Positions 37,563 through 47,208 are shown, numbered from the stretch's first letter. The stretch is DNA of 64,000 nucleotides from Acuticoccus yangtzensis (GCF_001927245.1 NZ_MJUX01000008.1:218308-282307), one strand, 5' to 3'. A program made the numbers and translations. Notes: generated from the letters alone by a model not told the origin.

Positions 37563-38651
37563 TCAGCGCTGGCTCGAGAAGGTGAAGGCGGCCTGCAGGG
37601 CGTACATGATCCGGTCGAGCAGGAAGCCGATGAGGCCGATCGTCAGGACGGCGACGATGATCTTGGCCAGCGAGGAGGACGAACCGTTCTGGAACTCGTC
37701 CCACACGAACTTTCCGAGGCCGGGGTTCTGGGACAGCATCTCTGCGGCGATCAGCACCATCCAGCCCACGCCGAGCGACAGGCGAAGTCCGGTGAAGATC
37801 AGCGGCAGCGCGGAGGGCAGGATCACCTTGGCGATGAATTTGCGCGTCGGAAGCTGCAGCACGCGGGCGACGTTGGTGAGGTCCTTGTCGACCGAGGCGA
37901 CGCCGAGCGCGGTGTTGATGAGCGTCGGCCACAGCGAGCACAGCGTCACGACGATGGCCGAGATCAGCATGGATTTGGGCATGGCCTCGGAGGCGTCGAC
38001 GTAGGTCGCGGACACCACCATGGTGACGATCGGCAGCCAGGCGAGCGGCGACACGGGCTTGAAGATCTGGATCAGCGGGTTGATGGCCCCATTGACCGCC
38101 CGCGACAGACCGGACGCGATGCCGAGCGGAACGGCGACGGCGGTGGCGAAGATGAACCCCAGCGCGACCGTCTTCAGCGAGGTGATGATCTGGTCGAGAT
38201 AGGTGGGCGAGCCGGTATATTCGCGCCACTTCACGCGGTCTTCGCGGCCCTGCTCGATCAGCTTGGCGTTGCGCTCGTCCTGCCGGGCGTAGAACTCGGC
38301 GGCCTTTTCACGCTCGGCCATGTGGGCGTCCCACAGGCCGCCGGCCTCGCGGGCGACCTCCACCGGGCCGGGGATGGCGCCGAGCGAGGTCTGCACCTGC
38401 GGCGCCAGGATCGCCCAGGCGGCGACGAAGATGAAGATGCCCGCCAGCGGCACGACGAGGCTCTGCACCAGCTCGGTCTTCTGCGCCTTGAAGCTGTCCC
38501 CCGCGGCCATGCGCATCAGCGGCACGAGGAAGCCGAGACCGAAGACGCCGAGCCAGCCGGCCGACTTGTTGATGAGGGTGAAGCGGCGTTCGCGCCGGGC
38601 CTCGCGCGCGCGGTCCAGTTCCGGATCCGCTCCCGTCGTCGTGATTGCCAT
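37563..38651 (-). CDS. nrtB: Nitrate ABC transporter permease
   Basis: A 362-residue inner-membrane protein. It has a cytoplasmic N-terminus, two early hydrophobic segments (residues of about 35-100), a long charged loop (120-160), then the binding-protein-dependent permease domain with the EAA loop [18 protein letters not shown]. The length and the large loop match NrtB-type permeases. The start is the ATG at 38651. It is separated from nrtA by a 272-base gap with a hairpin. Confidence 0.9.
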   Translation of the reverse strand: MAITTTGADPELDRAREARRERRFTLINKSAGWLGVFGLGFLVPLMRMAAGDSFKAQKTELVQSLVVPLAGIFIFVAAWAILAPQVQTSLGAIPGPVEVAREAGGLWDAHMAEREKAAEFYARQDERNAKLIEQGREDRVKWREYTGSPTYLDQIITSLKTVALGFIFATAVAVPLGIASGLSRAVNGAINPLIQIFKPVSPLAWLPIVTMVVSATYVDASEAMPKSMLISAIVVTLCSLWPTLINTALGVASVDKDLTNVARVLQLPTRKFIAKVILPSALPLIFTGLRLSLGVGWMVLIAAEMLSQNPGLGKFVWDEFQNGSSSSLAKIIVAVLTIGLIGFLLDRIMYALQAAFTFSSQR

Positions 38652-38923
38652 GGGTTCTGCTCCAAAACGCGGAATGTGAAGGTGCGGCAAGTCCGTGCGC
38701 CGCTTTGAGAGTTGGTCCGCAGCCTGTGTGCAGCAGACCCCATGCTAAAAGTTGCGCGAAGTTGTTTGAATTCGCACAATAAGTTCATCGATTTCTGACG
38801 ACGCGGCGATGAGTTCAGCCAAAGTCACGCGGTCGCAGGTCGACCCGCGTGCATTGCTGGCCGGGGGACAGTGTCCGGCCAAGGGTTCGGCCCGGCCGGA
38901 CATCGCAGAGGAGGTGAGCGCCG
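38652..38923 (-). other. Gap between nrtA and nrtB with a stable hairpin
   Basis: The gap holds no gene. A perfect 9-base inverted repeat TGTCCGGCC/GGCCGGACA lies at 38872-38902, about 20 bases past the nrtA stop. It lacks a thymine run, so a 3' stabiliser or processing site that raises binding-protein level over permease is more likely than a full terminator. No convincing second promoter was found. Confidence 0.45.
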
Positions 38924-40327
38924 TCAGTTGGTGACGACGTCCGCGCCGACGATCTTGTCGCCGTTCTTCAGGCCGATGGAGAATTGCTCGAGGTAGCCTG
39001 CGGGATCGCGCCCGTCATAGGTGACCCCGTCGATGAACTCGGTCTGCGGGTCCTTGTAACCGTCGGTGCCGAAGGGAACCTCGTCCTCGGTCAGGAAGCC
39101 TTCTTCGACGAGGAGCCGCGCGGCCTCCTCGTAGATGTCCGGGCGGTAGACGGATTTCGCCACCTCTTCATACCAGGAGTTGGGCTTTGCTTCGGCGATC
39201 TGCCCCCACCGGCGCATCTGGGTCAAATACCACGTGGCGTCCGAATAGTAGGGATAGGTGGCGTTGTAGCGGAAGAAGACGTTGAAATCGGGAACGTCCC
39301 GCACATCGCCCTTCTCGTACTCGAAGGTGCCGGTCATGGAGTTGGCGATGACTTCGGCATCCGCGCCGACATATTGCGGCTGGGACAGGATCTCGACCGC
39401 CTCCATGCGGTTGGCGTTGTCGTTCTCGTCCAGCCACTTGGCGGCCCGGATCAGCGCCTTGACCACCGCGAGCGTGGTGTTCGGGTTCTCGTCGACGAAT
39501 TCTTTCGTCATCCCGAAGACCTTCTCCGGGTTGTTCTTCCAGATCTCGTAGTCGGTGATCACCGGAACGCCGATGCCGCGGAAGACGGCCTGCTGATTCC
39601 ACGGCTCGCCGACGCAGTAGCCGTAGATCGTTCCGGCTTCGAGCGTCGCCGGCATCTGCGGCGGCGGGGTCACCGAGAGGAAGGCCTGCGCCTGGATCTG
39701 GCCCGAAATGTCATCCGGCGAATAGAAGCCGGGGTGGATGCCGCCCGCCGCCAGCCAATAGCGCAGCTCGTAATTGTGGGTCGACACGGGGAAGACCATC
39801 CCCATGTTGAACGGCTTGCCGGACGCGTTGTACTGGTCGACAACCGGCTTCATCGCCGCGGCCGAGATGGGATGCTGCAACTTTCCATCATCACCGACCG
39901 GAATGTTCGGCTTCATCGCCTCCCAGACCGCGTTGGAGACGGTGATGCCGTTGCCGTTGAGGTCCATCGAGAACGGGGTGACGATGTGCGCCTCGGTGCC
40001 GTAGCCGATCGTCGCCGCGAGAGGCTGGCCGGCCAGCATGTGCGCCCCGTCCAACGTGCCGGTGATCACGCCGTCCAGCAGAACCTTCCAGTTCGCCTGC
40101 GCTTCCAGGGTGACGAAGAGGCCTTCGTCCTCGAAGAAGCCCTTTTCGTAGGCGATGGCGAGCGGCGCCATGTCGGTCAGCTTGATGAAGCCGAACTTCA
40201 ACTCGTCCTTCTCGACGTCGAGCCAGACCGTCTCCTGGGCAAGGGCCGCCCCGGAGACCATGCTGGTGGAGGCAAGAAGAAGCGCGGCGAAGGTTCGGCG
40301 CGTTATCGCGGCAATGGTCATGGTCAT
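38924..40327 (-). CDS. nrtA: Nitrate/nitrite ABC transporter substrate-binding protein
   Basis: A 467-residue periplasmic protein of the NrtA/CmpA family. The N-terminus carries a twin-arginine-like motif ([11 protein letters not shown], Arg10-Arg11-x-Phe13) and an ALAQE-type cleavage site near residue 31. Mature segments such as [36 protein letters not shown] and [10 protein letters not shown] are characteristic of nitrate binding proteins. It delivers nitrate to NrtB. The start ATG at 40327 follows a leader containing an intrinsic terminator. NasS, encoded upstream, is its cytoplasmic homologue. Confidence 0.93.
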   Translation of the reverse strand: MTMTIAAITRRTFAALLLASTSMVSGAALAQETVWLDVEKDELKFGFIKLTDMAPLAIAYEKGFFEDEGLFVTLEAQANWKVLLDGVITGTLDGAHMLAGQPLAATIGYGTEAHIVTPFSMDLNGNGITVSNAVWEAMKPNIPVGDDGKLQHPISAAAMKPVVDQYNASGKPFNMGMVFPVSTHNYELRYWLAAGGIHPGFYSPDDISGQIQAQAFLSVTPPPQMPATLEAGTIYGYCVGEPWNQQAVFRGIGVPVITDYEIWKNNPEKVFGMTKEFVDENPNTTLAVVKALIRAAKWLDENDNANRMEAVEILSQPQYVGADAEVIANSMTGTFEYEKGDVRDVPDFNVFFRYNATYPYYSDATWYLTQMRRWGQIAEAKPNSWYEEVAKSVYRPDIYEEAARLLVEEGFLTEDEVPFGTDGYKDPQTEFIDGVTYDGRDPAGYLEQFSIGLKNGDKIVGADVVTN

Positions 40328-40363
40328 GTTCCCACAGCGGGCGGCCTCTAACGGCCTGATCGG

Positions 40364-40434
40364 AAAACAAAAAACGCCGCCGGCTGGTCGTGCAGCACAG
40401 CAATGAAGCGTGTGTCACGAAAGCCGGCGGCGTT
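40364..40434 (-). terminator. Leader attenuator hairpin upstream of nrtA
   Basis: On the minus strand a perfect 13-base stem AACGCCGCCGGCT/AGCCGGCGGCGTT (arms 40422-40434 and 40373-40385) with further pairing near its tip is followed by TTTTTTGTTTT (40374-40364). This is a strong intrinsic terminator lying 36 bases upstream of the nrtA start, within the leader rather than after a gene. It is directly downstream of nasS, so it could partly be the nasS terminator. With an ANTAR antiterminator gene next door, conditional read-through is the better reading. Confidence 0.75.
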
Positions 40435-40440
40435 GCCGTT

Positions 40441-40485
40441 GGCTCCCACCCTGCGGCGGAGCAATTGTGTTCGGCGTCATGCCGA
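40441..40485 (-). promoter_or_regulatory. Candidate ANTAR-binding double hairpin
   Basis: Two small hairpins lie in tandem just upstream of the attenuator in the minus-strand leader. The first is at 40471-40485 (stem TCGGC/GCCGA, short loop) and the second at 40441-40462 (GCTCC...GGAGC with one bulge). ANTAR proteins bind paired short hairpins with six-base loops ahead of terminators. The position fits, but the loops here do not clearly show the conserved A1/G4 bases, so the pairing needs folding analysis. Confidence 0.4.
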
Positions 40486-40541
40486 TGTCGTGATTTACAT
40501 CCGCATCAGCGGGAAGCACGAGTCCAAATTAGAATCAAACA

Positions 40542-40557
40542 AGCTAGGCAATTGCCC
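40542..40557 (-). promoter_or_regulatory. Weak sigma-54-like promoter for the nrtA leader
   Basis: On the minus strand GGGCAATTGCCTAGCT has GG and GC separated by exactly 10 bases, as in -24/-12 promoters, but flanking matches are poor. The site also contains the palindrome GGCAATTGCC. It lies just after the nasS stop. Confidence 0.25.
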
Positions 40558-40577
40558 AAATAACATGCAACCCTGCG

Positions 40578-41843
40578 TTACTGGCCGGATCGCGCCCACT
40601 CTTCTTGCATACCTTCCGAGGTTATAACAAAATCCTCGATATATATACTCAACTCTTGAGGATCGAATACACGCCCGTCGAAGAAGCCGTCCCGCCCCAG
40701 AACCAGTTTGCCGGTCGTCGATCCGACCGCTTGCTCGGCGGCCAGGCTTCCTTCCACCTTCGCGTTGGCGGCCGGAAGGGTGACGCCGGTTCCGGCGAAG
40801 GCGCGGCGATAAATGTCGGGACGGAAGGCGCCGCCGGCGAGCGCGATGCCTTCGGGCGACAACGTCGTCTGCGCCCAGCGGACCATCTGCGAGTAGAACC
40901 ACAAGGCGTGGCTGCGCCAGGGGAAGCTTGCCCCGTTGCGGTCGAACAGAAGATAGTCGGCCAGTCCTTCGGACGGCGCGCCCGCCCCCGGCAGCGGCAC
41001 CCGCCCAGCGAGCGCGTCGCCGATCAGCTCCGGCGCCATGCCGAGGATGTCGGGCGCGGCCAGCATCGCGGTCAGGTCGTCGCGGTTGGCTGGATCGTCG
41101 GCCCATTCCGCCGCGGCCTTCAAGGCGCGCATCAACGCGTCCAGCGTCTGCGGATTCTCCTCCGCCCAGACCTCTCGCACGCCGAGCACCTTTTCCGGCG
41201 CGCGCCGCCACAGGTCGACGCTGGCGACGACCACTTTGGCCACACCCTCGGCGAGCCCCACGTGGTTCCAGGGCGCCCCCACACAGAAGCCGTCGATGTG
41301 CCCGTCACGCAGCGAACGCACGACGAACGGCGGCGGGATCACCACCAGCGACACGTCCCTGTCCGGATGGATGCCCGCAGAGGCGAGGAAATAGCGCAGC
41401 TGATAATTGTGCGGCGAGAAGGGGTGGACGATGCCGAAGGTGAGCGGGGCTTCGCCGCGCCGGGCGCGCCCGTCGACCACGTCCTTCAAGGCGGCGGCCT
41501 TGGCGGCGACGTCGCGCGGGGCGCCCATCTGCCCCGTCGCCTCCATCGCGTCATAAAGCGCGTTCGAGACGGAGATGGCGTTGCCGTTCATCGACAGCGT
41601 GAAGGGGGCGACCATGCGCGCCTTGGGATTGCCGATCTGAAGCTGAGAGGCGACCGGCACAGGCGCCAGCATCTGCGCGCAGTCGAGATGGCCGATGGTC
41701 AGCTTGTCGCGCACCGTCGCCCACGAGGCCTCGCGCACGAGGTCGAGGGTGAGGCCCGCCTCGGCCGCGAAGCCCCGGCGGGCGGCCGCCACCAGCACCG
41801 CCGAATCCACCAGCGGAATGAAGCCGACGCGCAATGTCGTCAC
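40578..41843 (-). CDS. nasS: Nitrate sensor NasS
   Basis: A 421-residue protein homologous to the nitrate binding protein NrtA (VGFIPLVDSAVLVAAARRGFA, LDCAQMLAPVPVASQLQIG, GFCVGAPWNHVGLAEG) but without any signal peptide, so it acts in the cytoplasm. In characterised NasST systems NasS binds NasT without nitrate and releases it when nitrate binds. The GTG start at 41843 has GGGAGGCG upstream. It follows nasT by 46 bases on the same strand and precedes the nrtA leader. Confidence 0.9.
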   Translation of the reverse strand: MTTLRVGFIPLVDSAVLVAAARRGFAAEAGLTLDLVREASWATVRDKLTIGHLDCAQMLAPVPVASQLQIGNPKARMVAPFTLSMNGNAISVSNALYDAMEATGQMGAPRDVAAKAAALKDVVDGRARRGEAPLTFGIVHPFSPHNYQLRYFLASAGIHPDRDVSLVVIPPPFVVRSLRDGHIDGFCVGAPWNHVGLAEGVAKVVVASVDLWRRAPEKVLGVREVWAEENPQTLDALMRALKAAAEWADDPANRDDLTAMLAAPDILGMAPELIGDALAGRVPLPGAGAPSEGLADYLLFDRNGASFPWRSHALWFYSQMVRWAQTTLSPEGIALAGGAFRPDIYRRAFAGTGVTLPAANAKVEGSLAAEQAVGSTTGKLVLGRDGFFDGRVFDPQELSIYIEDFVITSEGMQEEWARSGQ

Positions 41844-41889
41844 GTCCGCGCCTCCCGAGCCCGCCGCCGCTTTCCCCCCGCGGTCATCC

Positions 41890-42486
41890 TCACACGCTGC
41901 CCTCCAGAAGGCTCGCGGCGGTGATCATCGCCCGCGCCACCTCGCCGATGGTGCGGTTCTCGTTCATCGCCGCCCGGCGCAGGAGGTGGTAGGCCTCCTT
42001 TTCGGACAGGCCGCGCCGCTCCATCAATATGGACTTGGCGCGGTCCACCACCTTGCGGTCCTCCAGCGCGCGCCGCGTATCCTCCAATTCGCGTTGCAGG
42101 CGGTTGAAAGCGTTGAAGCGGGACAGCGTCATGTCCAAAATCGGCTTCACCCGCTCCTTCTTCAGCCCGTCGACGATATAGGTGGACACCCCCGCCTCCA
42201 CGGCGCGCTCGATCATCTCCGCCCCCGACTCGCCCACGAACATGGCCACCGGACGGCGCACCGTCTGCGAGACCTGGAACATCTGCTCCAGGACGTCGCG
42301 GTTGGGGTTTTCGAGGTCAATGATGATGACGTCGGGATCGGCATCGACGATAGAGCGCAAGAGGTTCGTCATGTTGCGCACGATCGTGACGTTTGCGAAA
42401 CCCCCTTCGCGCAGGCCCTCCTCCAGGATGGCCGCCCGAATGGCATTCTCGTCGATGACCAGAATCTTCAAACCGGCGTCGCGCAT
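41890..42486 (-). CDS. nasT: ANTAR-domain antiterminator NasT
   Basis: A 198-residue protein with an N-terminal receiver-like domain (LKILVIDENAIRAAILEEGL...) and a C-terminal ANTAR three-helix domain (LEDRKVVDRAKSILMERRG, SEKEAYHLLRRAAMNENRTI). ANTAR proteins bind tandem RNA hairpins and prevent intrinsic termination. Its target here is very likely the attenuator upstream of nrtA. ATG at 42486. A sigma-54-type promoter candidate lies about 50 bases upstream, suggesting nitrogen control of the regulators. Confidence 0.92.
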   Translation of the reverse strand: MRDAGLKILVIDENAIRAAILEEGLREGGFANVTIVRNMTNLLRSIVDADPDVIIIDLENPNRDVLEQMFQVSQTVRRPVAMFVGESGAEMIERAVEAGVSTYIVDGLKKERVKPILDMTLSRFNAFNRLQRELEDTRRALEDRKVVDRAKSILMERRGLSEKEAYHLLRRAAMNENRTIGEVARAMITAASLLEGSV

Positions 42487-42520
42487 GGCTCTTGGTTGAC
42501 ATGAATTGGCGGAAAGCGGG

Positions 42521-42549
42521 ACACCAAATGGTGTGCAGGATCGCGGCCA
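42521..42549 (-). promoter_or_regulatory. Candidate sigma-54 promoter and palindrome upstream of nasT
   Basis: On the minus strand TGGCCGCGATCCTGCA (42549-42534) has the -24 GG and -12 GC exactly 10 bases apart and matches TGGCAC-N5-TTGCA in most positions. Immediately downstream, at the expected transcription start, lies a perfect palindrome ACACCA-AA-TGGTGT (42521-42534). The leader to the nasT ATG would be about 35 bases. No upstream NtrC site was pinned down. Confidence 0.45.
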
Positions 42550-42670
42550 ACCCCGCGTCATGCGCCTGTGATTTGAGCATCGGCCCCTTGCCTCGTCCTT
42601 GCCCGGCACCCTCTCCGTCTCCACTGCGCTTCGCCGGACATCGCGCCGGCCCCTTGAACATCGGCGCAAA

Positions 42671-42685
42671 GCGTATAATGTACGC
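42671..42685 (+). promoter_or_regulatory. Candidate zur promoter with overlapping palindrome
   Basis: TATAAT (42674-42679) is a perfect -10 hexamer, embedded in the palindrome GCGTA-N5-TACGC (42671-42685). It lies 61 bases upstream of the zur start. A TTGAAC at 42654-42659 is only 14 bases away, short for a -35. Zur binding and autoregulation at this palindrome is an inference. Confidence 0.4.
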
Positions 42686-42746
42686 ATCAAGGGACGGGCG
42701 CCGCACCTCGTGCCGCATCCTGTCGCTCCACACTCGGGAGGCTTTC

Positions 42747-43136
42747 TTGTCCAGCACCACGCAAGACCTGGAGCGCATCGCGCTCGACGTTCTGGCGCGC
42801 GCCGACGGACCGGTCGGCGCTTACGACGTGCTGGCCGCGCTGCGCACCGTGCGCCCCAGCGCCGCCGCGCCGACCGCCTACCGCACCCTCACCCGGCTGA
42901 TCGAGAAGGGCCTCGTCCACCGCTTGGAATCGCTGAACGCCTATGTCGCATGCTGCGCCGAGCATGACGGCAGCGCCCCCCTCTTCTCCATCTGCGATGA
43001 TTGCGGGACCGTCGGCGAGCTGGCCGACCCCGCCGTCGCCTCGCAGCTCGCCGCCGCGGTCGGCCGCGAAGGGTTCGAGGCCGAAAAGCAGGTGATCGAA
43101 CTCCACGGCCGCTGCGCCCAGTGCAGGACGGCGTGA
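42747..43136 (+). CDS. zur: Zinc uptake regulator, Fur family
   Basis: A 129-residue Fur-family repressor. The winged helix includes PTAYRTLTRLIEKGLVHRLES. Zinc ligands include CxxC pairs ICDDCG and CAQC near the C-terminus and an earlier ACCAEHD. Its position at the head of a znuCBA operon identifies it as Zur rather than Fur. I chose the TTG at 42747 because GGGAGG sits 5 bases upstream and the domain begins there; an ATG at 42678 would give 23 extra non-conserved residues. The last codon overlaps the start of the next small ORF (TGATG). Confidence 0.88.
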   Translation: MSSTTQDLERIALDVLARADGPVGAYDVLAALRTVRPSAAAPTAYRTLTRLIEKGLVHRLESLNAYVACCAEHDGSAPLFSICDDCGTVGELADPAVASQLAAAVGREGFEAEKQVIELHGRCAQCRTA

Positions 43137-43230
43137 TGGGATCGCCGCTGCTCGCCGGGGCCGCCGGGCGCCTCGTCGTCGCCGTCGCCGCCTCCGCCAT
43201 CCTGTGGGGCCTCTTCGCGTGGGCGGTCCG

Positions 43231-43234
<4 letters not shown>
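43136..43234 (+). CDS. 32-residue single-pass membrane microprotein
   Basis: A 32-codon ORF fits exactly between zur and znuC. Its ATG overlaps the zur stop (TGATG) and its TGA overlaps the znuC GTG (GTGA). The product is one hydrophobic helix (RLVVAVAASAILWGLFAWAV) after a short N-terminus, ending in Arg. It is too short for default gene callers. The double overlap argues for real translation that carries ribosomes from zur into znuC. It could act as a small transporter subunit or only as a coupling peptide. I know no named family for it. Confidence 0.6.
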
Positions 43235-44078
<844 letters not shown>

Positions 44079-44082
<4 letters not shown>

Positions 44083-44942
44083 TCGACCTGTTGTCCCCCT
44101 TCGTCGAGTTCGCCTTCATGCGGCGCGCCCTCGTCGGCTGCATCGCCGTCTCCATGGGCGCCACGCCCATCGGCGTCTTCCTGCTGCTGCGCCGCATGTC
44201 CCTCACCGGCGATGCGATGGCCCACGCCATTCTGCCGGGCGCGGCGGTCGGCTTCCTCTTCGCCGGACTGTCGCTCACGGCGATGACCCTCGGCGGCCTC
44301 GTCGCCGGCATGGCGGTCGCGGTCGCGGCGGGCGCCGTGTCGCGCTCCACCATCCTGCGCGAGGATGCGAGTCTGGCCGCCTTCTACCTCGTCTCGCTGG
44401 CGGCGGGCGTCGCGGTCGTCTCCATGCACGGCAGCAACGTCGACCTGATGCACGTCCTCTTCGGCACCGTGCTGGCGCTGGGGAACGACGCGCTCGCCCT
44501 GCTCTGCGCGATCGCCACCATCACCGCGGTGGCGCTGGCGCTCCTCTTCCGCCCTCTCGTCATGGAATGCCTCGATCCGGCCTTCCTGCGCGGGGTCAGC
44601 CGCCTGTCGCCGGTCGCCCACTTCGGCTTCCTGGCGCTCGCCGTGCTCAACCTCGTCGGCGGATTTCATGCGCTGGGCACGCTCATGGCGGTCGGCGTCA
44701 TGGTGCTGCCCGCCGCCGCCGCCAGGTTCTGGACGACGAGCGTCGGCGCCATGATCGCCGTCGCCTTCGCGGTCGCCGTCACCGGCAGCGTCTGCGGCCT
44801 TCTGCTCTCGTTCCACTTCGGCCTGCCCTCCGGCCCGGCCATCGTGCTCGCCCTCGGCGGGCTCTACTTCGCCTCACTCCTCTTCGGCGCGCAGGGCAGC
44901 CTCTTCGCCCGCCGCGTGCCCCGCACACACCAGGAAGCCTAA
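44079..44942 (+). CDS. znuB: Zinc ABC transporter permease
   Basis: A 287-residue ABC-3 family permease with about eight to nine hydrophobic segments. MRRALVGCIAVSMGATPIGVFLLLRR and the SLTGDAMAHAILPGAAVGF motif are typical of ZnuB/MntB. It overlaps znuC by ATGA, and znuA follows three bases later. Confidence 0.92.
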
Positions 44943-44945
44943 CCT

Positions 44946-46082
44946 ATGCCCACCGCTCTTTCCCGCGCGGCCCTCGGCGCCGCCACGATGACGGCTGTCC
45001 TGTCGTCACCCTTCGTCGCACCCTCCGCCGCCGCCGAACCGCTCCAGGTCGTCGCCACCTTCTCCATCCTGGGCGACATGGTTAAGACCATCGGCGGCGA
45101 CCGGGTCACCGTCACCACGCTGGTCGGACCGGGCGGCGACATGCACGTGTTTCAGCCGACGCCGCGCCAGGCCGCGAGCCTCGCCGGGGCCGACATGGTG
45201 GTGATGAACGGGCTCGGCCTCGAGGGCTGGCTGGAACGCCTCGTCGAGGCGTCCGGCTATGATGGCCCGCTGGTGGAGGCCGCCCACGGCGTCACCCCGC
45301 TGCCCGCAGGCGGCCACGACGACGACGCGCACGCCGATGATGCGCACGAGGATCATGCGCACGAGGACGATGCGCACGAGGAGCATGCGGATGGTGACCA
45401 TGACCGCGAGGAGCACGCCGAGGACACGGCCGACGCGCACGAGCACGACGACGACGGACACGACGACGACGCGCATGAGGAGCACGCGGAAGCCGATCAC
45501 CACGACGACGCCAATGAGCACGGCCATGAGCATGCGCACGACCATGGCGCCTACGATCCGCACGCCTGGCAGGACCTCGGCAACGCCGTCCTCTACGTGG
45601 CCGAGATCACCGAGGCGCTGAGCGAGGCCGATCCGGACGGCGCCGCCACCTTCGCCGCCAACGCCGCCGCTTATGTCGACGCCATCGAGGCGCTGAACGC
45701 AGAGGGGCACGCCACCCTCGGCGCCCTCGCCGACGACCGCCGCACCGTCCTCACCAACCACGACGCCTTCGCCTATTTCGCCGGCGCCTACGGCATCACC
45801 TTCGTCGCGCCGCAGGGCATCTCGACGGAGGCCGAACCCTCGGCGCGTGACGTCGCCGCACTCATTCGCCAGATCCGCGACGACGGCATCGACGCCGTGT
45901 TCCTCGAAAACCTCGCCGACAACCGCCTCGTGGAGCAGATCGCCGCCGAAACCGGCGCCACCGTGGGCGGGGTTCTCTACGCCGATGCGCTGTCAGCCCC
46001 CGGCACGCCCGGCTCGACATATCTCGGCATGATGCGCCACAACATCGAAGTGCTTGCCAAGGCGCTCGGCAAGGGCGTCTAA
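44946..46082 (+). CDS. znuA: Zinc ABC transporter substrate-binding protein with long His/Asp-rich loop
   Basis: A 378-residue periplasmic protein with a signal peptide (cleavage near PSAAA-E, residue 30). Metal ligands by comparison with E. coli ZnuA are His67 (GGDMHVFQPTP), His206 (DPHAW) and His272 (TNHDAF). Between them, residues 124-200 form an unusually long loop of His, Asp, Glu and Ala, about three times the usual length. Part of it is built from a 15-base tandem repeat in the DNA. Such loops are thought to bind extra zinc and to help capture or sense it. It ends before a GC-rich hairpin and the NicO-type gene. Confidence 0.93.
   Translation: MPTALSRAALGAATMTAVLSSPFVAPSAAAEPLQVVATFSILGDMVKTIGGDRVTVTTLVGPGGDMHVFQPTPRQAASLAGADMVVMNGLGLEGWLERLVEASGYDGPLVEAAHGVTPLPAGGHDDDAHADDAHEDHAHEDDAHEEHADGDHDREEHAEDTADAHEHDDDGHDDDAHEEHAEADHHDDANEHGHEHAHDHGAYDPHAWQDLGNAVLYVAEITEALSEADPDGAATFAANAAAYVDAIEALNAEGHATLGALADDRRTVLTNHDAFAYFAGAYGITFVAPQGISTEAEPSARDVAALIRQIRDDGIDAVFLENLADNRLVEQIAAETGATVGGVLYADALSAPGTPGSTYLGMMRHNIEVLAKALGKGV
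45327..45401 (+). repeat. 15-base tandem repeat inside znuA
   Basis: Five consecutive 15-base units (45327, 45342, 45357, 45372, 45387), consensus GCGCACGAGGAYSAT, encode AHEDH/AHEDD-type pentapeptides. The first four are close copies and the last has diverged. Copy number could vary between strains and change the length of the zinc-binding loop. Confidence 0.8.
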
Positions 46083-46089
46083 CACGCCC

Positions 46090-46117
46090 GGCGGGGGCGG
46101 TGATGCCGGCCCCCGCC
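46090..46117 (+). terminator. Hairpin between znuA and the NicO-type gene
   Basis: A perfect 9-base stem GGCGGGGGC/GCCCCCGCC with a 10-base loop. There is no thymine run. It may attenuate or stabilise rather than terminate. Confidence 0.4.
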
Positions 46118-46158
46118 GCTGCTCATCGCTGCCCCGCCGCGGTCCTGTCGAGGTGTTT

Positions 46159-47196
46159 ATGCGTTCGGTTCCGATCACTGGCTCGCGCGTCGCGCCGGGT
46201 CCGCGGCGTCTCTGGCGCACCGCGATCGCCGTGGTGCTCGCGGTCGCCTTCTTCGCGGCGACGGCGTTCATGCTGTCCTCCGGCCTCGGCCTGGTGGAGG
46301 CGGCCCAATGGGCGACCACCCAGCAGCGCGCCTACTACGAGATGATGCGCCACATGATGGAGGCGCGCGGCAGCGCCTTCGCCTCGCTCGGCCTGATCGG
46401 CGCCAGCCTCGCCTACGGCTTCATCCACGCCGCCATTCCGGGCCATGGCAAGTTCCTCATCGCCGGGGCCGGGATCGCCAGCCGCGCCAGCGTGCGCCGC
46501 CTCGTCGCCCTGTCACTGGCGGCGAGCCTCGCCCAGGCGGTCACCGCGGTGGTCCTCGTCTATGGCAGCTTCTCGGTCCTCTCCATCACCGCCGGATGGG
46601 CCGTCGACGCGACGGACAAGGTGCTGGCCCCGCTCAGCTATCTCGCCATCCTCGCGATCGCGATCATCCTCATCCGCCGGGCGCTGCGCGGTTTCGGCAG
46701 CGCGTGGGAACAGCAGGCCGCGCGCATCGGCGCCTTCGCCACCGGCCGACCCGCCCCCGCCGCGCAATCCCACCCGCACCACGCCCACCATGAGCACGTG
46801 CACGACCACGATGAGGACGGCCTGTGCGGCTGCGGCCACCGCCACGCCCCCACCCTGGAAGAGGCCGACGCGCTGCGCTCGTGGAAGGACGCGGCCATGC
46901 TCATCGCCGGCATCGGCCTGCGTCCCTGCACCGGCGCGGTCTTCGTCCTCGCCGTCGCCTGGCGCATGAACCTCATCGGCGTCGGCATCGCCTCGGCCGT
47001 CGCCATGGCGCTCGGCACCGGCGCCTTCATCAGCCTCGTCGCCGTGTCCGCCGCCACCGCCCGTGGCGCCACACTCTTCGCCGCCGGAGTGAAACACGCC
47101 GGCCTCGTCGTCCCCACGCTTCAGCTCTGCGCCGGAATCTCCATCGCGCTGATCTCGTCCGCCTTCCTCATCGCCCCCTTCATCGCGGGGCTGTGA
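46159..47196 (+). CDS. NicO/RcnA-type metal transporter
   Basis: A 345-residue polytopic protein of the nickel/cobalt transporter superfamily (HoxN/NicO/RcnA fold). It has FIHAAIPGHGKFLIA (the H-x5-HGK motif of the first helices), a His-rich cytoplasmic loop (HPHHAHHEHVHDHDED, then CGCGHRH) and GIGLRPCTGAVFVLAVAW. Members either import or export Ni, Co or Zn. Its position 76 bases behind znuA suggests a zinc-linked role under Zur. Direction and metal are not decidable here. ATG at 46159; a GTG two codons earlier is possible. Confidence 0.82.
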   Translation: MRSVPITGSRVAPGPRRLWRTAIAVVLAVAFFAATAFMLSSGLGLVEAAQWATTQQRAYYEMMRHMMEARGSAFASLGLIGASLAYGFIHAAIPGHGKFLIAGAGIASRASVRRLVALSLAASLAQAVTAVVLVYGSFSVLSITAGWAVDATDKVLAPLSYLAILAIAIILIRRALRGFGSAWEQQAARIGAFATGRPAPAAQSHPHHAHHEHVHDHDEDGLCGCGHRHAPTLEEADALRSWKDAAMLIAGIGLRPCTGAVFVLAVAWRMNLIGVGIASAVAMALGTGAFISLVAVSAATARGATLFAAGVKHAGLVVPTLQLCAGISIALISSAFLIAPFIAGL

Positions 47197-47208
47197 CGGG
47201 CCGGACAG

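Noticed and set aside
45327..45401. Short regular repeats that could suggest a CRISPR array
   Set aside because: Units are 15 bases, directly adjacent without spacers, and in frame inside znuA.
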